From an uncultured Microbacteriaceae bacterium (GTDB lineage Bacteria; Actinomycetota; Actinomycetes; Actinomycetales; Microbacteriaceae), in NCBI GenBank assembly GCA_946481135.1, contig CAMLMQ010000192.1, positions 1 through 5,461 on the forward strand: a DNA stretch of 5,461 nt, written 5' to 3'. The position numbers and the translations under genes are program-made. Numbering within the stretch: the stretch's first letter is position 1; every line of letters begins with the position of its first letter. Positions 1 through 5,461 of this stretch are shown one piece after another. The notes below the pieces were generated by a model, which worked only from the letters and a program-made list of their open reading frames with translations, did no database searches and was not told the origin of the DNA.

Positions 1-509
1 CCGCGCTCGTAGCCCGAGACGGGGAAGAGCCCGAACTGGATGCCGAGCACGAGTGCGAGCACGAGCCCGACCCAGAATGCGGGCATCGCGAATACGGCGG
101 TCGCGAGTACGCGGATGGTGTAGTCGGCGACGCGTCCCGCCCGGATCGCGGCGAAGATGCCGAGCACGAACCCGAAGACGAGCGCGATCAGCAACCCGTA
201 GGTGATGAGGAACGCACTCGGCTCGAGGCGCGAGGAGATGAGTGAGGCGATCGGCTGGCCGAAGGTGACCGAGTCGCCGAGGTCGCCGGTGACGATCCGC
301 CCGAGGTACATGCCGAGCTGCACGACGACCGGCTCGTTGAGGCCGAGGCTCTCGCGCACCGACTCGACGTACTCGGGGGCGGCCCGCTCGCCGAGCATCG
401 TCCGCACCGGGTCGCCCGGAACGGCCTGCAGGATGAGGAACACCAGCACGGCCAGCACGAGCAGTTGGCCGACGCTGAGCAGAAGCCTCCTGAGGAGGTA
501 GAGGACCAT
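1..509 (-). CDS. ABC transporter permease, DppB/OppB family (N-terminal part, runs off left edge)
   Basis: This is the first of the two inner-membrane permeases expected in a peptide/nickel-type ABC importer; it forms half of the translocation channel. 169 residues are visible, of roughly 310-330 usual for the family, and the C-terminal half lies beyond the window. Seen: a transmembrane helix at about residues 9-29 followed by QAVPGDPV (28-35), then [10 protein letters not shown] (55-64) and GDLGDS (75-80), a second helix at about 99-121, and a third stretch with [12 protein letters not shown] (142-153) and LFPVSGY (161-167). These are hallmark positions of the DppB/OppB/GsiC family. The ATG is supported by a GGAGG at 517-521 with a 7-nt spacer. 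It follows the binding-protein gene by 51 bp on the same strand, so the two are probably one operon. The second permease and the ATPases should lie further left. Substrate is not readable from a permease fragment. Confidence 0.93.
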   Translation of the reverse strand, partial: MVLYLLRRLLLSVGQLLVLAVLVFLILQAVPGDPVRTMLGERAAPEYVESVRESLGLNEPVVVQLGMYLGRIVTGDLGDSVTFGQPIASLISSRLEPSAFLITYGLLIALVFGFVLGIFAAIRAGRVADYTIRVLATAVFAMPAFWVGLVLALVLGIQFGLFPVSGYER

Positions 510-560
510 GCCCCTACCTCCCCAAGAGTGATGCCGTGGAGATCACGAGTACCGGGTGAC

Positions 561-2141
561 CTATCCCGCGATCCAGGCCGTCGTGAAGGTGCTCTGGCCG
601 ATCGGGTTGTTGCTGAACCCGCACACACCGGCCCCGATGCCCGAGAGCAGCGGCAGGTTCAGCACGTTGATCGCGGGCTGCGCCTCGAGGATGGCTTCCT
701 GGATGGCGGGCCACATCTCGGCACGCTCGGTCTCGTCGACACTCCCGATGAACTCCAGCGTCATCGCCTCGATCTCCGGGTCGTTCCACCACGTGAAGAA
801 CCCGTTGGTCCCGCCCTGCACGGCGTAGAAGCCTGCGAACTCGTCCGGGATCGGAACGTCGCTCGCCGCGAACGAGTACGGAAGCATGAGATCGTACGTG
901 CCGCCGGTGAAGTTCTTGCTCAGGGTGGCCTGGTCTTCCGGGAGCAGTTCGATCGTCACCCCGAGGTCGGCCCACGCCGCCTGCAGCACGACGGCGAGGC
1001 TGTCGAACGCCGCGTCGCCGCTCGGGTACTCGAGGGTCGCCTCGAAGCCGTTCGGGTAGGCAGACTCGGCCATGAGCGCCTGGGCGGCCTCGAGGTCGAA
1101 CGGAGTCGGCGGGATCTGGCTGGCGTCGGCGTCGAGCGAGAGGCGCGGCAGCGCGCTGTTGGGCAGCTCTCCGAGGCCGAAGTAGATCTGCTCGTTGACG
1201 GCCTCGCGGTCGATCGCGAGCGAGAGTGCCTGACGCACGTTCTGGTCGGCGAACGGTCCCTTCTGGTTGTTCATCGAGAGCAGGATCCAGGACGGGATCT
1301 CCGACGACTTGATCTCGATCGACGATTCGGCGCCGAGCGCCTCGACCTGCGACCACGGCACGATGTCGACGAGTTGGACGTCGCCCGACCGCAGCGCGAG
1401 GGTTCGGGAGTTGCCGTCGGTGATGAAGCGGAACTCGACGCCGTCAAGCAGCACGTCGTCCGCCCCCCAGTACTCGGGGTTCTTCGTGAAGCTGATCGAT
1501 GAACCCTTGACCCACTCGTCGAGCACGAACGGGCCGCTCGAGATCGGGTTCTCGAAGAAGTCGTCGCCTGCGGCCTCGGCTTCCTCGGCGGGCAGGATTC
1601 CCGCAGTGACCATCGCGAGGGAGTAGAGGAATCCGCCGATCGGCTCCGACATCTCGATGCGCACCGTCGACTCGTCGACGATGGTCGTGCCCGCGTAGCC
1701 GCGGGCGAACGCCGCCCACGCGCTCACGTCGGGGTTGGACCAGTTGTCGAGGGTGTACTGCACGTCCTCGGGGGCGATCGCGCGTCCGTTCGAGAACGCC
1801 GCATCCTCGCGGAGGTGGAACGTGTAGGACAGTCCGTCCTCCGCGACCTCCCACTCGTCCGCGATGCCGGGGACGATGTCCTGCGTGGCACCCGTCGGGT
1901 TCATCCGCACGAGCGTCTCGAAGATCATGTTGATCGCCTCGGTGTCGCCGAATCCGCCCGGTGTCGAGTAGGGGCTCAGCGAGAGCGTCTCGTTCTGCTT
2001 GCCGGCGACGAGGGTGCCGCCCGCGACGGGAGTGCCGGTGCAGGAGGCGGCGGCGGGCGGCGTATCGGTGGTGCCGCAGCCGGCGAGGGCGACGAGCAGC
2101 GCGGCGCTCGCCGCGACTGCGATGGACGAACGGACTCTCAC
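561..2141 (-). CDS. ABC transporter substrate-binding lipoprotein, SBP_bac_5 (peptide/nickel) family
   Basis: Extracytoplasmic binding protein that captures a solute, probably an oligopeptide, and delivers it to the permease encoded just downstream. 526 residues, normal for the family. I chose the GTG at 2141 because GGAGG (2147-2151) lies 5 nt before it; a TTG at 2153 overlaps that Shine-Dalgarno sequence and is unlikely. The N-terminus has Arg2/Arg4, a hydrophobic core and lipobox L19-A20-G21-C22, so Cys22 should be lipidated. Family signatures are LSLSPYSTPGG and MIFETLVR near the mature N-terminus, then PGIADEWEVAEDGLSYTFHL, and NVRQALSLAIDREAVN in the second half. Apart from Cys22 the only cysteines are Cys34 and Cys507, near the two ends. 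The gene is divergent from the response regulator, 148 bp away. Which ligand it binds (peptide, nickel, opine, glutathione) cannot be told. Confidence 0.95.
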   Translation of the reverse strand: MRVRSSIAVAASAALLVALAGCGTTDTPPAAASCTGTPVAGGTLVAGKQNETLSLSPYSTPGGFGDTEAINMIFETLVRMNPTGATQDIVPGIADEWEVAEDGLSYTFHLREDAAFSNGRAIAPEDVQYTLDNWSNPDVSAWAAFARGYAGTTIVDESTVRIEMSEPIGGFLYSLAMVTAGILPAEEAEAAGDDFFENPISSGPFVLDEWVKGSSISFTKNPEYWGADDVLLDGVEFRFITDGNSRTLALRSGDVQLVDIVPWSQVEALGAESSIEIKSSEIPSWILLSMNNQKGPFADQNVRQALSLAIDREAVNEQIYFGLGELPNSALPRLSLDADASQIPPTPFDLEAAQALMAESAYPNGFEATLEYPSGDAAFDSLAVVLQAAWADLGVTIELLPEDQATLSKNFTGGTYDLMLPYSFAASDVPIPDEFAGFYAVQGGTNGFFTWWNDPEIEAMTLEFIGSVDETERAEMWPAIQEAILEAQPAINVLNLPLLSGIGAGVCGFSNNPIGQSTFTTAWIAG

Positions 2142-2177
2142 GGGTGCCTCCAAGGTTGTCGGGGTGTTTCACACTGA

Positions 2178-2191
2178 TGAACCAGAGTTCA
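2178..2191. promoter_or_regulatory. Palindromic candidate operator in the divergent intergenic region
   Basis: TGAAC-CAGA-GTTCA is a perfect inverted repeat with 5-bp arms and a 4-bp spacer. It lies just downstream of the predicted start of the importer transcript, where a bound repressor would block transcription. It overlaps the second of two direct TTCACA copies (2168-2173 and 2188-2193), whose starts are 20 bp apart, close to two helical turns. A smaller palindrome, GTGT-TTC-ACAC, sits at 2164-2174. TCAC cores recur at 2217 and 2244. Mycobacterial PhoP recognises TCACAGC direct repeats spaced 11 bp apart; the core resembles these copies but the spacing does not. No regulator can be assigned. 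Confidence 0.35.
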
Positions 2192-2201
2192 CATTTGTCG
2201 G

Positions 2202-2229
2202 AGGCTACCAGAGACGTCACGGTCTGCAA
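2202..2229 (-). promoter_or_regulatory. Putative sigma-70-type promoter for the binding-protein operon
   Basis: Read on the minus strand, TTGCAG (-35, 2229-2224) and TAGCCT (-10, 2207-2202) are separated by 16 bp. Transcription would begin near 2195, giving a leader of about 54 nt before the GTG start at 2141. The -10 matches the TANNNT form common in actinobacteria. The call rests on motif match and placement only. Confidence 0.45.
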
Positions 2230-2289
2230 CAGGGGGACGCGTGTCACGGCTCTCAGGAAAGGTCCAGCGAACGCGCAGAAACTAGGGGA

Positions 2290-2982
2290 ATGAGTGACGG
2301 CCCCCGCATCCTGATCGTCGACGACGAGCCGAACATCCGCGACCTGCTCACGACGAGCCTCCGCTTCGCCGGTTTCGCCGTGCGTGCCGTCGGCAACGGC
2401 GCGCAGGCGATCTCCGCGGTGCTGGAGGAGGAGCCCGACCTCATCATCCTCGACGTGATGCTGCCCGACATGAACGGGTTCGGCGTCACGAAGCGGCTGC
2501 GCGCCTCGGGCTACACGGCCCCCATCCTGTTCCTCACCGCGAAGGACGACACCGAGGACAAGATCACCGGCCTCACAGTCGGCGGCGACGACTATGTCAC
2601 GAAGCCGTTCTCGCTCGACGAGATCGTCGCGCGACTCAAGGCGATCCTGCGCCGCACGATGCACGACGACGAGGATGCCGTCATCCGCGTCGGCGAGCTC
2701 ACGATGGACCAGGACACCCACGAGGTCAGCGTCGGCGACGAACAGGTCGAGCTCTCCCCCACCGAGTTCAAGCTGCTGCGCTACCTCATGCTCAACCCGA
2801 ACCGGGTGCTCAGCAAGGCGCAGATCCTCGACCACGTCTGGGAGTACGACTTCAACGGCGACGCGGGCATCGTCGAGAGCTACATCTCCTACCTGCGCCG
2901 TAAACTCGATCAGCACTCGACCGAGCCGATGATCCAGACGAAGCGCGGGTTCGGGTACATGCTCAAGACCGCGAAGGCCTAG
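2290..2982 (+). CDS. OmpR/PhoB-family response regulator, PhoP/TcrX-like
   Basis: DNA-binding response regulator of a two-component system, expected to be phosphorylated by the kinase encoded 43 bp downstream. 230 residues, the usual length. The receiver domain (about 5-120) has the acidic pair D11-D12, phosphoacceptor D55 in LIILDVMLPD, switch T83 and K105 in DDYVTKPF. The winged-helix effector domain (about 131-227) contains LSPTEFKLLRYL (155-166), VWEYDF (183-188), VESYISYLRRKLD (195-207) and RGFGYML (219-225). The GLTVGGDDYVTKPFSL and SYISYLRRK segments closely resemble the mycobacterial PhoP/TcrX branch, as I recall those sequences; orthology is not proven. The ATG is the only reasonable start, but its Shine-Dalgarno is poor: AGGGGA directly abuts it. 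GAAACT at 2278-2283, 6 nt upstream, could instead be a weak -10 for a leaderless message. Targets are unknown; the adjacent divergent importer is one candidate. Confidence 0.96.
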   Translation: MSDGPRILIVDDEPNIRDLLTTSLRFAGFAVRAVGNGAQAISAVLEEEPDLIILDVMLPDMNGFGVTKRLRASGYTAPILFLTAKDDTEDKITGLTVGGDDYVTKPFSLDEIVARLKAILRRTMHDDEDAVIRVGELTMDQDTHEVSVGDEQVELSPTEFKLLRYLMLNPNRVLSKAQILDHVWEYDFNGDAGIVESYISYLRRKLDQHSTEPMIQTKRGFGYMLKTAKA

Positions 2983-3025
2983 GTCCATCCGGACCGTCGC
3001 GGCCGCACCGACCGGGAGGAGCCGC

Positions 3026-4735
3026 ATGGCGAATCCCGTCGCGGCATCGTTCGACCGCTGGTGGAACGGCATCTCGCTCCGCGCCAAGGTGACGGGCGTG
3101 ACCGTCTTCCTGCTGACGCTCGGCCTCATCGTGGCGGGCGCGGGCACGATGACGGTGCTGCGTGCCTACATGGTCGAGCGGCTCGACGACGCGATCCGCG
3201 GCCAGGGCAGCGAGATGACCGCGGGCCTCTCGCTCCGCGACATCGAGACCTACCAGACGGGTTACCTCGCCGCGGTCTCGGCCCACGGCGAGCTGCTCGC
3301 CGACAATTACAGCGACGAGGATGCCCCCAACGCGCCCGTCATGGACGGCCTGACCCTCGCGAAGGTCGTCGAACTCGACGGCCAGCCGATCACGCTCTTC
3401 GACGCGACCGGCACGATCGAGTGGCGGGTCGTCGCCTACCCGGCCTCGGTCGGCACGGGCTCGACACAGGCCAGTCTCGTCATCGGCCGCAACCTGAGCG
3501 AGACGAACGCCCTGCTCGGGCGCTACGCCGCCATCTTCCTGCTGTTCGCGATCGCGGTCGTCATCCTCGGCGCGATGGCGACCCAACTGCTCGTGACGGG
3601 CGCGTTCATGCCGCTGCGCGACGTCGAACGCACGGCGGCGCGCTTCGCCGCAGGCGACTACAGCCAACGCCTCGGCGGGGCGACCCCGAACACCGAGGTC
3701 GGACGCCTCTCGCGTTCGCTCAACACGATGCTCGCCCGGATCGATCGGGCGTTCGCCGACCGCGCCCGCACCGTCGATCAGATGCGCCGGTTCGTGGGCG
3801 ACGCGTCGCACGAGCTGCGCACCCCCCTCGTGTCGTTGCGCGGCTACGCCGAGCTGTACCGGATGGGCGCGCTGCAGACACCCGACGACGTCGCGCAGGC
3901 GATGGACCGCATCGAACGCGAGGCGATCCGCATGGGCGCCCTCGTCGAGGACCTGCTGGAGCTCGCCCGGCTCGACGAGGCGCGGCCGCTCGAACGCGTC
4001 GCCGTCGACCTGCTCCCGATCGCGCAGGACGCCGCGCTGGATGCCGCCGCGTCGGCACCCGAACGCCGCATCACCGTCGTCGTGCCGGAGGAGCCCGAGG
4101 CCGAGCCGTCGGGCGAGGAGTCCGCCGCCGACCCCGCGGCCGAGGCGGATGCGGCGGTCGCCTCCGTCGCCCCCGCCGCCCGTCGCGCGGGACTCGGCGC
4201 CGGCGCCTTCGCGTTCGCCGGAGCGACCCTCGCCCGCCTGCGTCGTCGGCGCCCGGCCCGCGGCACGACCGGCGCCGCGCCCGCGCCGACCCCCCTGCCT
4301 CCCGTCGGCCCGATCGTGCTCGCGGAGGAGAACAAGATCCGCCAGGTCGTGACGAACCTCATGGGCAACGCGATGCGGTTCACCGCCGACGACAGCCCGA
4401 TCGAGATCGTCGTCGACGTCGATCGCGCGGGCGGGTACGGCGTGATCGCGGTCGTCGACCACGGCGAGGGCATCCCGCCGCAGCTGCGCGAGAAGATCTT
4501 CCAGCGCTTCTTCCGGGCCGACAGCTCGCGCACGCGCGACACGGGCGGGTCGGGCCTCGGCCTCGCGATCGTCGCGGGCATCGTCGAGAACCACGAGGGC
4601 TACGTCGAAGTCGTCGAGACGCCGGGCGGCGGGGCGACGTTCCGGGTGAGCCTGCCGCTCCTCCCCAGCCCCGCGGAGGCCGAGCCCTCCCCCGAGCCGA
4701 CCACGGCTCCGAAGGGTCGCGCGCGGCGTCCCTAG
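3026..4735 (+). CDS. Membrane sensor histidine kinase (HAMP-HisKA-HATPase) with a long insertion in the ATP-binding domain
   Basis: Cognate kinase of the upstream regulator; it senses an external signal and autophosphorylates on His262. 569 residues. Seen in order: transmembrane helix about 22-45; extracytoplasmic domain about 46-166, not recognised; second helix about 168-191; HAMP about 192-245; H-box FVGDASHELRTPL (256-268); N-box NKIRQVVTNLMGNAMRFT (436-453); G1 DHGEGIP (478-484); F-box IFQRFFRAD (491-499); G2 GGSGLGL (507-513). All catalytic motifs are intact. His262 to Asn444 is 182 residues, against about 105 in kinases such as EnvZ and PhoQ. The excess is about residues 355-428: an acidic start, an Ala/Gly-rich hydrophobic patch between arginine clusters, then an Ala/Pro stretch. 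It falls between the strand RITVVVP and the strand PIVLAEEN. The tail 547-569 is Pro/Glu-rich with a basic end. GGGAGGA (3014-3020) lies 5 nt before the ATG. Confidence 0.96.
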   Translation: MANPVAASFDRWWNGISLRAKVTGVTVFLLTLGLIVAGAGTMTVLRAYMVERLDDAIRGQGSEMTAGLSLRDIETYQTGYLAAVSAHGELLADNYSDEDAPNAPVMDGLTLAKVVELDGQPITLFDATGTIEWRVVAYPASVGTGSTQASLVIGRNLSETNALLGRYAAIFLLFAIAVVILGAMATQLLVTGAFMPLRDVERTAARFAAGDYSQRLGGATPNTEVGRLSRSLNTMLARIDRAFADRARTVDQMRRFVGDASHELRTPLVSLRGYAELYRMGALQTPDDVAQAMDRIEREAIRMGALVEDLLELARLDEARPLERVAVDLLPIAQDAALDAAASAPERRITVVVPEEPEAEPSGEESAADPAAEADAAVASVAPAARRAGLGAGAFAFAGATLARLRRRRPARGTTGAAPAPTPLPPVGPIVLAEENKIRQVVTNLMGNAMRFTADDSPIEIVVDVDRAGGYGVIAVVDHGEGIPPQLREKIFQRFFRADSSRTRDTGGSGLGLAIVAGIVENHEGYVEVVETPGGGATFRVSLPLLPSPAEAEPSPEPTTAPKGRARRP

Positions 4736-4738
4736 CCT
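4733..4738 (+). promoter_or_regulatory. Putative -10 element for a leaderless WXG100 transcript
   Basis: TAGCCT lies exactly 6 nt upstream of the ATG at 4745, so transcription would begin at or next to the start codon. This TANNNT-to-ATG spacing is typical of leaderless genes in actinobacteria. The first three bases are the kinase stop codon TAG. No convincing -35 is seen about 17 bp upstream. The same hexamer serves as the proposed -10 of the importer promoter. Supporting it, no Shine-Dalgarno sequence precedes the gene. Confidence 0.4.
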
Positions 4739-4744
4739 CGCGTC

Positions 4745-5035
4745 ATGACCAGATACCAGATCGACAGCGAGGCGGTCGCCGCGGCGACCTCGTCCGCACA
4801 GGCGGCCGCGGGCCGCATCCAGGCCGAGGTGAGCGGGCTTCACGCGCGCCTGCTCGACCTCCAGGGTTCGTGGACCGGCCAGGCCGCCTCGGCGTTCCAG
4901 TCGGTCGTCGCCGACTGGACGACGACGCAGCGGCGGGTGGAGGAGAGCCTGCAGCTCATCAACACGGCGCTCGCCCAGGCGGGGCAGCAGTACGCCGAGA
5001 TCGAACTGCAGAACCAGCGGCTCTTCCTGCGGTGA
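4745..5035 (+). CDS. WXG100 (ESAT-6-like) family protein
   Basis: Small helical-hairpin protein of the family exported by ESX/type VII secretion systems. 96 residues, the classic size. Seen: Trp43-Thr44-Gly45 at the predicted turn between two long Ala/Gln-rich helices (about 6-40 and 47-92), with Trp58 after it, and Tyr83-x-x-x-Glu87, which fits the C-terminal YxxxD/E secretion motif. No signal peptide or membrane segment. The start lies 9 bp after the kinase stop and has no Shine-Dalgarno sequence, so translation is either leaderless (see the TAGCCT at 4733) or by re-initiation after the kinase. No EccC-type ATPase, second WXG100 partner or LXG/PE/PPE protein is in the window, so whether it is secreted, and as a homodimer, is open. 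Family membership is secure; the exact role is not. Confidence 0.92.
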   Translation: MTRYQIDSEAVAAATSSAQAAAGRIQAEVSGLHARLLDLQGSWTGQAASAFQSVVADWTTTQRRVEESLQLINTALAQAGQQYAEIELQNQRLFLR

Positions 5036-5043
5036 CCCCCGGT

Positions 5044-5078
5044 GGTCGAGTAGCGCCCGCAGGGCGCGTGTCGAGACC
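5044..5078 (+). repeat. REP-like palindromic repeat, copy 1
   Basis: 35 bp starting GGTCGAGTAGCGCC and ending CGCGTGTCGAGACC, with a 7-bp core. The middle folds as a 6-bp stem, GCGCCC-GCA-GGGCGC (5053-5067), and the outermost GGTC/GACC also pair. It begins 8 bp after the WXG100 stop codon. The same 14-bp ends recur in inverted orientation at 5145-5185. From memory, repeats with such ends are very common between genes in Microbacteriaceae; this window alone shows only two copies. Confidence 0.75.
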
Positions 5079-5092
5079 CTCGGAACGCGAGA

Positions 5093-5125
5093 AGGCGGGC
5101 GGATCCTTGTGGGATCCGCCCGCCT
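5093..5125. terminator. Bidirectional intrinsic-type terminator hairpin
   Basis: A perfect 14-bp stem, 5093-5106 with 5112-5125, and a 5-nt loop TTGTG. The arms contain GGCGGGCGGATCC and its complement. On the plus strand it is followed by TCTTCGTTCG, a modest T-rich tail; on the minus strand the 3' side reads TCTCG. It lies between the convergent WXG100 and groEL genes, so it probably stops transcription from both sides. The weak U tract is usual in high-GC actinobacteria. Confidence 0.8.
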
Positions 5126-5144
5126 CTTCGTTCGTGCGGGACGG

Positions 5145-5185
5145 GGTCTCGACACGCGTCGCGCTTCGCGCGGCGCTACTCGACC
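5145..5185 (-). repeat. REP-like palindromic repeat, copy 2 (inverted)
   Basis: Read on the minus strand, this 41-bp copy has the same two 14-bp ends as the copy at 5044-5078 but a different 13-bp core. Its interior folds as a 9-bp stem with one G-T pair and a TTC loop (5156-5176). Opposite orientation to copy 1 around a central hairpin gives a REPIN-like doublet. Ends conserved while the core has changed but remains palindromic suggests selection or a mobilisation mechanism acting on the fold. Confidence 0.75.
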
Positions 5186-5234
5186 CTGACCTTTCGGTTG
5201 AGGGTTGCGCAGCAACCCTCAACCTTCAGGTCAG
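5186..5234. terminator. Long two-part hairpin at the 3' end of groEL
   Basis: An inner 13-bp perfect stem, 5196-5208 with 5212-5224, has a 3-nt loop GCA. After a symmetrical TTC/TTC internal loop, an outer 7-bp stem pairs CTGACCT (5186-5192) with AGGTCAG (5228-5234). The outer arm includes the groEL stop codon (5231-5233). No U tract follows on the minus strand (GGGTCGAG), so it may protect the groEL mRNA 3' end or assist termination rather than act as a classic intrinsic terminator. It directly abuts repeat copy 2. Confidence 0.6.
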
Positions 5235-5461
5235 AAGTCCATGCCGCCCGTGGGGTCGCCGGCCGGAGCCGGGTTCTTCTCGGGCTTGTCGGCCACGACC
5301 GCCTCGGTCGTGAGGAACAGACCCGCGATCGACGCGGCGTTGAGCAGCGCGGAGCGCGTGACCTTCACCGGGTCGTTGATGCCCGCGGCGAGCATGTCGA
5401 CGTACTCGCCGGTCGCGGCGTTGAGGCCCTGACCGACGGGGAGGTTGCGCACCTTGTCGAC
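5231..5461 (-). CDS. groEL: 60-kDa chaperonin GroEL (C-terminal 76 residues, runs off right edge)
   Basis: C-terminal end of the ATP-dependent cytosolic protein-folding chaperonin. The visible 76 residues, of about 540 in the whole protein, contain [20 protein letters not shown], then [20 protein letters not shown] and [19 protein letters not shown], the near-invariant GroEL C-terminal equatorial segment. The gene ends with a flexible tail, DPTGGMDF, containing a single GGM unit. A GGM-type tail matches the canonical GroEL rather than the His-rich-tailed actinobacterial GroEL1 paralogue. It converges on the two-component/WXG100 block with a 195-bp gap full of hairpins. No groES is visible; actinobacterial groEL genes of this type are often separate from groES. 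Its start and any heat-shock control region (HrcA/CIRCE) lie outside the window. Confidence 0.97.
   Translation of the reverse strand, partial: VDKVRNLPVGQGLNAATGEYVDMLAAGINDPVKVTRSALLNAASIAGLFLTTEAVVADKPEKNPAPAGDPTGGMDF

Noticed and set aside
524..545. GTGAT/ATCAC inverted repeat between the binding-protein and permease genes
   Set aside because: 5-bp arms around a 9-bp loop are expected by chance and no other signal supports it.
465..1502. 345-codon plus-strand open frame opposite the binding-protein gene
   Set aside because: Antisense shadow of a clear SBP_bac_5 gene; charged repetitive composition.
1999..2289. N-terminal extension of the response regulator in the same frame
   Set aside because: The extra 97 residues overlap the divergent binding-protein gene and promoter region and lack receiver homology; the domain begins right after the ATG at 2290.
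2982..2995. GGTCC-ATCC-GGACC hairpin between regulator and kinase genes
   Set aside because: Only a 5-bp stem with no T tract in a 43-bp co-directional gap; too weak for a terminator call.
1444..3147. 567-codon minus-strand open frame across the divergent intergenic region
   Set aside because: It spans both the binding-protein and regulator genes out of frame and has no recognisable domain.
2963..5215. 750-codon open frame on the minus strand opposite the kinase and WXG100 genes
   Set aside because: Arg/Asp/Gly-rich low-complexity translation with no domain; it is a GC-rich shadow of the well-supported plus-strand genes.
5036..5230. CRISPR array or tRNA in the convergent gap
   Set aside because: Only two inverted copies, no regular spacers, and no cloverleaf; hairpins and REP-like repeats explain the region.
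3061..5313. 750-codon open frame on the plus strand overlapping the kinase in another frame
   Set aside because: Arg/Pro-rich composition, runs through the terminator and repeats into groEL antisense; a frame shadow.

Overview
The window comes from a high-GC Gram-positive actinobacterium. GC-ending codons dominate all reading frames, the PhoP-like response regulator and the GroEL tail look actinobacterial, and a short repeat with GGTCGAGTAGCG...GTGTCGAGACC ends resembles one I associate from memory with Microbacteriaceae. The family assignment is an inference, not a search result.

Layout, left to right. Positions 1-509 (minus) hold the N-terminal half of a DppB/OppB-type ABC permease that runs off the left edge. 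Positions 561-2141 (minus) hold its lipoprotein substrate-binding partner, the first gene of a peptide/nickel-type importer operon read leftwards. A 148-bp divergent intergenic region (2142-2289) has a plausible promoter for the importer, a perfect 5-4-5 palindrome and direct TTCACA repeats. Reading rightwards are a PhoP/TcrX-like OmpR-family response regulator (2290-2982), its sensor histidine kinase (3026-4735) and a small WXG100 (ESAT-6-like) protein (4745-5035). From the right edge, the C-terminal 76 residues of GroEL (5231-5461, minus) converge on this block.

The 195-bp convergent gap (5036-5230) is almost entirely palindromic. Two inverted copies of a REP-like repeat flank a perfect 14-bp stem, which is a likely bidirectional terminator. 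A second long hairpin next to them reaches into the groEL stop codon.

The regulator and kinase form a standard membrane-sensing pair. The kinase carries an unusual insertion of about 74 residues inside its ATP-binding domain. The WXG100 gene follows the kinase by 9 bp, has no Shine-Dalgarno sequence, and may be read from its own leaderless promoter whose -10 box contains the kinase stop codon. Whether the two-component system controls the importer, the WXG100 gene or both cannot be decided from sequence alone. No clearly new multi-gene system is visible. The most interesting items are the kinase insertion, the nested repeat/terminator block and the WXG100 gene without visible secretion machinery.
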